Below are positions 27,501-39,500 of a DNA stretch of 52,741 bases, in pieces. Position numbers and translations under genes: made by a program. The DNA comes from Apostichopus californicus (Eukaryota > Echinodermata > Holothuroidea > Aspidochirotida > Stichopodidae). Every line of letters starts with the position of its first letter. Position 1 is the stretch's first letter. The notes beneath the pieces are model-generated. The model saw only the letters and a program-made list of their open reading frames with translations, did not search any database and was not told where the DNA came from. The stretch lies in NCBI GenBank assembly GCA_020650975.1, contig JAIPMN010007982.1, positions 1-52,741 of the forward strand. Direction: 5' to 3'.

Positions 27501-30500
27501 ATACTATCAAAAAAAAACCCAAAAAACAACACTAAATGCGTATATAAACTTGACATGGGGACATGTGTGTGTAATGTACACATGTACGATGCATGTGATG
27601 TAGAACCATGCTTCACTAAACTGCGCATCGCATCTGGGTAAAGGGGGGACAAAAATCTTTATCTGTAAACAACTTTTAGAATGGAATCTCACGCTACACT
27701 TCCTCCCTGTCATGAGAAATGTTGATAAATGTATGAGTATGTGTGTGTACATATACTTGTTTTTACATTCAGACTGAGGACTTGAACAATGGAAATCCAA
27801 GTCCTCAGAAATCAATTGAAAAGAATCACCAGGTCCTCAGAAGAATTCTATTGTTATGGGGTATTGTTAAGGTTACGGTACTCAGATTTGAACAATGGAA
27901 AACACAATGAGGTCCTCAGTCTGAATGTAAAACACAACTGTGTGTGTCTGTGTCGTTGTTAATACTGACTTCCAGTCGATTGCAATCAAATCAGTCAATT
28001 TGCATTTATGATGGATCAGCAGGGAGCATATATTGAGTGATTTTAGCCGTATGAGAAGCTGTGCGTCACCTAGCAAACTTGAGTTTTACTCTCACCTGCT
28101 ACAAGTTGATCCGTTTTGACAAAAGACTCTGTCGTAGATTCCTTGGCAGACGTTTCGGTTTTCCTTTCGCTCTTCACTGCAGTACCGATGCCCAAGAAAT
28201 CTAACAATACCACCCATGTCTGTTGGTTGATCGTTATATCCAGAGCGTTAAAGTCCACATCGACTGAGTGGTGAACCTGACAGGAAAGGAATTCAATTGG
28301 ACTTTAACAAATGGGGGCACATTATGTGAATAATATAGTGAAAGAGAAAACTGACGTGTTATCGCTAAGGACTTTTACCTGTGAATAATATAGTAAAAGA
28401 GAAACATGCGTGTTCTCGCTAACGACTTTAACTATTGTGTGCACAATATGTGAATAATATAATAAAAGAGAAAACTGAAGTGTTATCACTAAGGACTTTG
28501 AAGAAAGTGCAACTAAATGATTGGATTAAGTTCCAACCATAGGATTTTTTTTATATATATTCTTCCAAAACTGCTGAAGTTCAATCCTAGAAATGAGGGT
28601 CAATTTCCTAAAACTTAGCTAATAAATGTAAAATGTTTTCTACATTATGACAATCTGGACTTTTTCATTAAGGTTGACCACAGACTCCATGGGGTCGTGC
28701 TCCATACAACCCCATATCCATTTTTGGTTGCCAAAACAAGAAATTTACCAAATATCAGATCACCAGACAATCCTTAAAAACTCAATCCTTGTATCTTCAA
28801 GAAGGATGCAGTATGTATACTTAAACTTGTGAGTGTTAAAGATGTCTAGGTAGGGCAACCAAAATAAGCACTCTCTCCATATCATATTTAACTGATTTCA
28901 CTTTATATACATATGTACGGTCATACCTTCTGGTACTTTGACTCAAACTCCGGACAATTCTCATCCACAAAGAGGGCTCGGATGTAAACCAAAGCTTCCG
29001 GTTTCGGTACAAAAGTGTCTTTTTCCTTGTCCGCCACGATGTCTTCCATGGATATATCCAAAGATGGCGGAGGCGTGGAGGGATATCCTATGGCGGCCGT
29101 GGCAGCGTGACTCTTGACGAACGGTCGAAAGGTCGGAGGAAGTTGGTACTGCGGGTGGTGAGGCTGGTCCAGGTCGCTCGGTAGAGAAGACGGCTTAAAT
29201 TGGGAGAACTGTTGGAGTTCGACCATGGAAGGACAGGAGGTCGAATGAAACATTTTAGGTGACGACACGATGGGGTCGCCTTTCCCATCGTGAGAGATGA
29301 CGATGTACTTATGTTGCACCCTCTGTTTACTTTGCAACAGGTCCTCTATCCTTAGACTCTCCAGGCTCAACATGATCGACGTCGTGAAACTCGTCGGCTT
29401 TTCAAAGTCGACGTGAAAGTTTTGAAAACTGACCGTCACCAGGCCCTGCTCTCCCTCGCTGAGGTCGCCCCGAAGCTCGATCTCCAGTTTGGGGAGATCG
29501 AACTTGACCGAAATCACGGTCGCCGAGTTGGTCACTTCGGTCTCGACATCGTCTTTGTCTTTGGTTTCGATGTCAAATTTACTTTCAGAATCCATCTCCT
29601 TCAAGGAAAACAGTTGCTCTGCTCTTTTTCGCTCCGCAGGACTTGACTCTCGGCTGTCTTGTCTTCCTTGAGGTTCTTGGTACGTCAGGTTATCGACCGT
29701 CTCTAGGACCTGTTCGTAAATGTGTTTGGACAAAACTACCCGGAGAGGATGGAGAACTCTCCCAGATATCAGGGGTTCCTTCCCATCCTCTTCCTCCTGC
29801 TCCTCGAGGAGACTGGTGTCACTGAAATGTTTCCTGCCTCTGTTGAGTACAAACTCTATCGAGGAGTTGTGAAGAATCTCTGTCCCAAAGTAATTGTTAG
29901 AGTGTAGTGGTGGTGCCTGACTCCTGTATCCGCCTTGGAAAGCCTGCTTAAAGTCCTCGGAATTAAAAGAGAATAGATTCATGTCGGTGACGTTGACCAA
30001 AAACTGACTCCGATCGCCCCCGTTGACAGGTTTCAGAGGAGTGGAAAACATCGACCAGGAACTGGATGCCTGTGGAGAAGGCGCTTTCTTTTCAACTTTG
30101 ATGTTGCCCAGGCGACCGACGAGTAACTCCGAACTTTGTGGTGACCTGGGTACTATGATAACGGGACTCTGCATGAAGATTTCAAACTGCCAGTCGACTT
30201 CTTTCTCTGTCGACATGGTGTCCGTCAGATCCCGACCGATTACCCGACCTCCAACATTCGGACTTTCCAACATTGTATCGAAGACGCTTGGAGTGAGAGA
30301 AATTTCCGATTTCAACTCCGGCCTGATGAAATCCTTTGCTGCTGCACTGGCGACTTTTTGGATAGATCCTGCCAGGTGGGTCACCGAACTCTGAAATTCG
30401 TCGAAACACTTTGTGAGAGCGTCTAGAAATCTCGGGACGTGCGTGTAGCAGAGCGACGCAAGTCGGACGTCAAGTAAGTTCTTGTCTTTGTACATGCTCT

Positions 30501-33500
30501 GGTTCATCAACTCGGCGGACGAATCAAACGCCAGCACTGATTCGTCTTCTATGCCACAGTTTGCATTTTTGGTCCAATGAAAGTTACAGGCTCTCAGATC
30601 CTCCTCCAAATTTTCTCCATCGGTGCTGTTGGCCATCTGCAGAGCAATCTGATAAAGGTCAAAAGTCTTTTGCGACCCACCCCCGTAGCGAGGAGACGGA
30701 GTTCTGGCTTCGTGGTCCGAGTCTTGCCCGACGCTGAATATCTTTTGGTACTTGTTGCCCTCGGGGGTGACGTCCAGTAATTGCAATCCGCCGAGATGAC
30801 CTTTCACCCACTGAGAACCACCTGCAAAGTAAGGCATGAACAATCCTTAATGAACAGGAATATGTTGGTGCTTGTTAGAGTGTCAAGTGCTCCACAATAG
30901 TACGTACAACACTTTACCTTATTCCTTGATAATAAAGACAATAACAATAATAATATGTCACTTATAGAGCGCAACAATATGCAAATGCATTTCTATGCGC
31001 TTTACAACAATATTACCCCGGTCAACGATAACCTGTCAAACACATGGCAGCAGCTAAACAGCACCCAGCTGACAGTTTTATCTCACAGGCCTCCACATAT
31101 ACACCTGGGTGAAAAGAGGCAATTGAGATAAAGTGCCTTGTCCAAGCTAGGACACAAAGTAATGATCTGGCCAGGACCTGAACCTGCAATCCTTAGATCA
31201 CAAGTCCACAGCCTTAACCATTGACCACACGCTCTCACAAGCAGAAGCTACTGAATGCTGCCATATTCTTGCTTTGAAATGCTGAATATCTGCACCCCCC
31301 TTCAACCCCCTCCCCCTCTTAATTGTACACTCCTGTAATCTATTTAAGTTTATCATCACATAATTGGCATAGAGATACCGTGTGCTGGTGTGATCTACTT
31401 CAGAAGTGGATCTTTCAGAGACCTATTTTTACTTCACCTCATGCATTGAGTTCCTCTTGGTATGTAAACATTACGAAGGATACTTCTTTTCTTTAAGGCT
31501 TGGGAAGGGGAGAAGAGGATAGGGCAGAGGGGGAGATGGAAAGAGGGGGAGAGGGGGAGGGGGCTCTTCATATATGAATACAAAAAGGTCCTTCAAACCC
31601 CAAAGTAGCAGTTGCATTCAACATTTTCATTCCACACTGTACCTGTGCTGGCTTGGACATGTGCATCACTAATTGTAACCGTGGCAACCTTTTGTCCGAC
31701 AAAGACCTTGTTTTCTTTTACTCTCTTCAAGAGAACCACGTTAAGTCTGTGAAAGTCAGCGACTAGGTCCATCTTGGTAATCTCCCCTTCAGAAACCTGG
31801 AATGGGATGAATTGAAAAACTCTGTCCATTTTCTGCTGTCTTTTTTGGTAATTGGAACTGACAAAGATACATGATATCACTGTCCAAGTCATAGAACAAG
31901 TCACTCAGCACTTCGAAACCACTCAAGAAGTTTAACTTCCTGATCAACCAGAATAAGTAGTAAATTAACAATTTTCAAGGTCTTTCAGGGTAAAAGTAAG
32001 GCTGTTGGTTGTTTACAATTCCCCCCCCCCCAAACAAAAACCTGTCTATAGCTTAAAATGTATTCCTATTTTGTTGCATTATAGTCATGAGGTATAAGGG
32101 TCATGAGGGATAAGGGTCATGAGGCATAAAGGTCATGAGGGATAAAGGTCATGAGGGATGTTTCCAGAACGACTGTCACTCATCGAAACCAATGTGGATA
32201 TTAAGTCTGAGCTTTCAACACTGACAAAGGAAATGTACCAAGGTCCACTTTAAATTTGCAGACAAAGAATAAGGGAAGATAAAGTTGTGATCATGATCTT
32301 GAAAGTTAATGAATACCAGCCAAATGCACCTCTCTTGGGAGGCAAGAAAGAAATACTTCATATTTGTCCTATAAACCATCATTGCAGTATCAACTTGAAT
32401 GAATATGTAATGAAACACAACCGACAGATTTGAACTGTCAATCCAACTAACCGTTGAAATATTCATGGTGCTGGAATCAATCAAAGTTGACTCCCTGGAT
32501 TTATTGAGATCTGTCGGTAGCACTTGCTTGAAGAATGACATCAGTTCGACGATTGTCTCTTGGTTGGCTGAAATGAACACATGTGACGGAAAACTTGAAA
32601 GACGAATCGTACGGTAACATCTGTGATTAAGTAATGGTTTAATACCTGTTTCTTGTTACTACTTGCAGCAAGTTTAAGAGAGGCATAGGTATTGTCAACA
32701 ACTACGAGAGGGTGTCATATTTTATAGCAAACCTTTTCAAATCCTCATGAATTATTTTACTGACCATTTCATGACTTTACTTGAAAAAAAAGAAGAAATA
32801 TCTTGAAATGTTTGCTGAGCATCATACAAATCACAAACACCAAACCAACAGGAAGAGCCTTGTTCTAAGAATAATTTCTTCCTCTTTGGACAAATAACAT
32901 TACAATGTCACAAAACTATGCTGTTGCCAGATGCAATCATTGGATTAAGTTAAATTCACATGCATACCGATAACATCCAGGTTATTAAAATGAACCGAGG
33001 CCACTTGAGATGGCACAGCGCCCTCAGTATTAGATGGTGATTTAGGGTTTATCAGGATCCAGTTGGCGGTGATTAAGGCTTCCGAGTCGCTGTAATCGTC
33101 CGCGGCCGGTTCTTCCTTTGAGACATCCGAACTCGCCCATCTCGATGTGAGAGACACTGGCAAGAGGGCAGCAGATAAGTTCTTCCCAGCTTGTGTTAGC
33201 CTCGAGGCAATGTCCGGCTGTTGTGGTACCTCTGGTCCCCTCTCAATGGGAGACGCCGGCGACTGAGGTGAGGCTGGTGACCTGGGAGTGGAAGTCTCGC
33301 TGTCCACAATGCTCCCACTAGGAGCGTGAATACTGCAATGGTACAAAATATCAAACTCACAATAGAAAAATATCCTCGAATGCAGTAGTAACTCTTGCCT
33401 AACCTTGTGTGGCATATTTTTTATTTGTTTCTGTTTTATGATACTAATGTTTAAAGGTCTGACCCAAACTTTACCTCAAGTCTTTGTGTGATGCTACCAA

Positions 33501-36500
33501 CAGTTCAAAATCCGGTCCAAACTGCTGCAGAGCATCGATCAAGAGCAGGCCATGGACGGTCAAGGATATCGAGGTGTCGTACGGTCTCTTGGTAAGGTTG
33601 GCTTTAGCACCGAACACCTGCAGCTCAACGATAGTACGACCTGGAAAATGGCGGAGAGAAAGGAATAATGTGAATTATGACAGAGACAGAAACGATGTGA
33701 ATTGAAAACAACGTCACTTGGGGTTACCCCTCACCAGCTACCAAGATACCTTCATTTGCCTCCCCCCCCCCCTTCCCTACTTTTCAACCTCACACAAAAA
33801 AGCACAATCTTACAAGTATATCTAAATACAGACCTAATTAACAGCCTAAATATGCCTCAGAATGCATCATTTCAAGTCTACAATTTTGTTTGTCTCAGGA
33901 AGGACCCCCCCCCAAAAAAAAAAAACCCACACACACATGGGATTTGGCTTCAATAACCTTTATGGCCACACCCCTCCTTTGTAAAAGCTTGGATTCACCC
34001 TGTTGACTTACAGAAGATCAACCAGCCATCATGAGAAATAGTTTCTTATTTAAGTTATATGTCAACCCAAAATGTCCAGGACTTACTTCTACTTTGTACC
34101 TCCAACGAGATCTTGTCAACACAAAACTGAGTTTCTAGTAACCTTGATTCTTCCAAAAGAGCTTGCGTCTTCTGTGTAAATGTTTCTTCCATTCCACTGA
34201 CAAAGGAAGAAACAGAAATATCAAGAAAACAAGGAGAAAATAGAAACAGCCAAAAACAGACAAGGTGGAATATTCTTGTTTCCTTAGAGACAAATCACCT
34301 TGAGAGTGCCATTTGGAATTAACTTTGTCGTTATACTGAGAAAGATGTAGAAATTTGTCATATGTTAGTCATAAGTTTGAAAACGTTTCATACGTATTGT
34401 TTATCTTGGTGGCTATAAAGTTGATTCCATGTACCTTGGTATTTATGCAAACTTAATGAATGGTGTATCAAGGTAACTTAATAAATTGTGTATCAAGGTA
34501 ACTCCAATCACATGTATACAATATACTCAGCACCATGGTAACTGCATATTATTTTACCTGATTGGATTTGAACTGTATACCTTAGTATTTAGGTAACTTA
34601 ATAAATTGTGTATCAAGGTAACTTAATAAATTGTGTATCAAGGTAACTTAATAAATTGATTATCAAGGTAACTGCAACCAGGTGTATACAATATACTAAG
34701 CACCAAGGTGTCTGCATATAATTACCTGATAAGATTTGAACGGTGGACCTCGGTATGTAAGTAACTTGATGAATTCAGTATGAAGGTGACCTCAGCGAGG
34801 TGAACAGAATATATCGGGTACCACGGTAACCACCTGTATCGTTTGTCTATCTCCATTTTGGAAACACCATACACTCTAACAAGATGACTTTTATTCTGTA
34901 AGCATACTGGAGTTTACACCATGTACCTATGTGGCTCTGTTTAATGGTACCCGAAGTGGCTCTGTTTAATGGTTACCCTAAGTGGCTGTTTAATGGGTAC
35001 CCGAAGTGGCTGTTTAGTGGGTACCGGAATGATTTTGGAAACTACCATGTCCTAACTTACCTAGTGTCAGCCGTCTTTGCTTCTGGTTTGGCAAAGACTC
35101 CATGGACACTGACATCTCCCGCTCTGGAGTCTTTATCAGATTCTGTTAGTAACGTGATGCAGTGATTGAGAGCAAGTATCTATAAAGGAAGGAAAGACCA
35201 GGGAAGAGTTAAGAGCCGTCAGAAAGAGGAAAAACTAAACAATTATTGTTCAAAATTTTGAACTTAATGCACCAAAAATCTTTAATTTCCAATCTCAGCA
35301 GCATGCTACCCATATATCCATCTGTTATCTCTACTACAAACATAGAGTCGTAGAGACAGGGGCGTAGAGAGGACGCTGCTCAAAACTTTCATGACAAAAA
35401 AAAAAGAAACCTGTAGAAAAAGTGGACAGTTTGTCATAAAGTAGTCTACATTTTCAATGTCCCAACTGGGCCACTGTAACACCTACAGAACTAACATTCT
35501 TCTGATGGATATGGACCAGACTCCAGCAGTTTTCTATCCGTGGAACAAGGTGAAAAGAATACAAGCTACTTTTTAAGTCTTGAAAGACGTAACAAATCCT
35601 CTAATGTTATTCGTAAGTTAAAAGATCGGTGTGGCACCGATATTACTGATACCACCTTAATTCTTCGAGAACTCTTTCTATTTTATAAGGATTTGTATAC
35701 GAGCCAAGGTAACGACAATTTTCTCTTTTTCCAAAATTTCAAAATTGTTTAACTGTTGATGAAGCCAAACTTTGTGATGGTCCATTAACAGAGGATGAGT
35801 GTAGATCTGCTCTTTTTTCAATGTGTAATGGAAAAAGCCCAGGGAGTGATGGCCTTTCAGTTGAGTTTTATAAACATTTTTGGCCAAATATTTGTAACAT
35901 GATCACTGATTCCCTCAATTTTGCTTTTCAGCAATCTGCTCTCTCCATGGAGCAATCACGTAGTTTGATAACGCTTATTCCGAAACCAGATAAAGATCAT
36001 ACTTTGGTCAAAAATTTTCGTCCAATCTCATTGCTAAATATAGATTACAAAATTTGTTCCAAGGTGTTAGCAACGAGAATAAAAAAAGTACTTAACTTGA
36101 TCATCGGCTCCAGTCAAACTGGCTATATTAAAGGTCGTTTTATTGGAGAAAATATTCGCTGTATTTTGGACACTATGGACTATTGTAGGAATAATTCGAT
36201 CCCTGGATTTTTACTTTTTATTGATTTTGAAAAGGCTTTTGATAGGTTGAATTGGGACTTTACTTTTCACTGCTTACATTTATTCAAGTTTAATGATAAC
36301 TTTTGTCAGTGGGTTCGTACCCTCTACGCATGTTTTTCTGCTACGGTTTGCAATAATGGTTTTGCATCTCATTATTTTGACATTACTAGAGGTGTTAGAC
36401 AAGGCTGTCCCTTAAGTCCCTATATTTTTATAATTTGTGTAGAACTGCTGGCTATGAAAATTAATGCTAATAAGAGTATTAAAGGTATTTCTGTTCTTAA

Positions 36501-39500
36501 TGAGGAGCTTAAAATTCTTCAGTATGCAGACGACACAGTTTTGTTTTTAGATGGTTCTTATAATTCATTAAAGGAGACTGTTTTAGTTTTGAAGCATTTT
36601 GAATTGGCCTCAGGACTTAAATTAACTTTGACAAGTCCAATATTTTCCCTCTTGGTCCTTTCATTGGTCGTAAACCAAATTTTATTGATTTGTATTAGTT
36701 CAAGTGGACTGAAAGCCAAGTTACTGCTTTAGGAATCGTTGTGAGTAATGACCGTGACAGCCTTTTCAGGCTGAATTTTATGCCAAAATTATCTCGGCTA
36801 AAGAGTATTTTGAATTTGTGGTTATGTCGTGATTTAACCCCAATTGGTAAAATTATTCTGGTTAAAAGCTTTGGTATTTCCCAATTTGTGTACTTATTTC
36901 AATGCTTGCCAAATCCTCCGGATTGGTTTATCAAGCAATTGGATACTATTTTATTCAAATTCATCTGGTATGGGAAACCAGACAAGATTAAACGTAATAC
37001 GTTGATTAGCTCTATCCCAGAAGGTGGGCTGAATGCAACTCATATTAAAAGTTTCATACACGGTTTGAAATGTTCATGGGTTAAGCGTTATACTAGTAAT
37101 AACACTGCCTTTTGGAAGTTGTACTTTAATTATTACCTTAAGGATTATGGGGCCCATTTGGTTTTTGATTGTAATTATAAGGCAGTTGATATACACACAA
37201 ATAATGTATTTATCAATGATATTTTACACGGTTGGACTCTCTTCGCCTTTAAAGATGTCACTGAAAATTTTGAAAGTCAAGTGATATGGAATAATCACAA
37301 CATAAAGGTGAATAATCGTATTATTTTTTATAAAGCATGGTATAACAATGGAATCAAATTTGTAAGCGATCTTACTAATGAGGGTGGTAATTTTTTATCT
37401 TTTTCTGACTTTAGAGAAAAGTATCATATTAATTGTCCTTTCACTATTTACTATGGTGTAATTAGTGCTATTCCAGGTCATTGGAGAAGGTCATTAAATC
37501 ACAGTAATACTAATCCTGAAACGCTGAACACTCAGGCTATTAATCAAACTCAATATCAGTCACGGCTCATTTATAAGCAGCTTATTCAAAGGGTAATCAC
37601 TCGCCCTAAGTCTATTGTTAAATGGAATGATAAGTTTGATTTAAATGAGAGTCAATGGAATGTTATCTTTCAAATTCCGTTTAAGTCTTTAAGGGAAACA
37701 AAGATACAGTATTTCCAGTATCGCTTTCTTCACCGTATTTTGGGAACAAATTATTTATTATTTCAAATGAAAATGACAGATAACCCTCGTTGTAATTTCT
37801 GCGGAGTTAAAGATGAAACAATAGAACATCTTTTTTGGGAATGTAATATTAGTGCTAGCTTTATTTTAGACGTTGAGCAAAAAATTTTCAATAGACAGTT
37901 TGTTTTTTCCAAGAAAGATGTTTTCTTTGGATATCAACTCTTCTCAAAACATCCATTGAACTTTCTAATTTTTTATATTAAATATTACATATTTCAGAAG
38001 AAAGTTAACAATGGTTCGTTAATTGTAAACAAATTTTTGTATAAGTTCAAATTTCAACTACAAGTGGAACATCAATTACATAAGAACAAATTACGTGGGC
38101 CGTTTCCGTTCCAGACCTTAAAGGCCACTTTTAGTACGTACCCATTTTTATTTGAAGAATAGTGGTTGCTGTTATGCCATTTCTGTTATGTTTATATGCA
38201 TAAAGGTTTAAATGCAGAATGTTTGCGTTTATGTATTTTAAGGAAAAATATGTAATGAATGTTGTTGTTGCAAAAGATGAACAATAAATGATGGCTAAAA
38301 AAAAAAAAAAAAAAAAGTTTTCTATCCATGTGCTTTCTTACCGCTCTCTATGCAAGTGGTTAGTTACATGCTTACTTCAAGAGCACAAAATGCAGTGGTT
38401 GAGCAGACAGCATCTCATCGTCAAACTTAACTTCTTCACATCTGTGAATGACTACGAAGGCTAAATCCGCAGGTGATGTACTGTCAGAGACTTCTGACAA
38501 TTTTAACTTTGTTATACTGCTAGGGATGTACTTATAAGTGTTTTCATTTAATGGAACACAGACGTAACGCTTACTTTTTGTTCGTTTACATGGATAGAGA
38601 GGCTGGGAATGGAGCCAGACAGGGTCGCGCTGGGCCACTGTGGGTCCGTGGTGAACATCAGTCTCCTTTCAACCTTGACTGAGATGTTAAACTTCTTCAC
38701 AACTTGCAGAGGACTCTGGCTTCTGGCATTAGCCATCTTCCAGTTGTTCGTCGCCCTCCCGACCATCACTTGAAGATCAGATAGGTTTAGTGTGTAGCTG
38801 TCATGGAAATATGTGTCATTAAAATATCACTCACTGAAGAAGCTGTTGTTTAACATTATCAAAATAATATATCAAACTTAATCAACTTGTGGCTTTATTT
38901 TCAAATACATCATGCTAACTCTACCCTCCTCCCCCCCTTTCCCAACTCAGCCCCTCTCCCAAAATGTATTATCTAGGAGTATGTTCTTTGTGACTCTGAA
39001 TGGCATATTAGCATTCACAGTAGCACATTTTCACCGAAATTTGCTGAAATAAAAACAAACACTCATAAAATGTAAGTATCAAACACTTTCATCACATTGG
39101 GGGAGAGGAGCGGGAGGAAGAGGGGGGTTTTCATTGTCCTTGCACTAATATTAACCCTTGTCTTTCATGCTAGCTGTTTGTATTGTTCACTAATTGTCAA
39201 ACAAATCACAGCACAACCACAAACACCCGTGTCTATCTGTTTGACTTCATTCTGTGGAATATATCTGTGATCATTAGACATAAACACGAGTTACCTCTAC
39301 TTTGGTAAAAGTGATTTAACTCTGAATTCCCTGTACACTTTCAAAACAATCCAAATTCCACCACTTCAATGCTACAATGCATTGAAAAACAAAATGAAAA
39401 AACCCACCCCCAACCCCACCCCTAAGAAAGCAACAACTACAACAATGTAGTCTCAGAGTTTATAAAGCACTGCTTAGCCGACACATGTGAAGGTGTCTTT

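Noticed and set aside
29088..30780. Several open frames on both strands within exon 25
   Set aside because: Shadows of the 632-codon exon caused by its higher GC and long open frame.
38372..38638. Minus-strand 88-residue frame downstream of exon 18
   Set aside because: Overlaps exon 18 in a different frame; the donor GTAAGC at 38574 and the phase to exon 19 fit without it.
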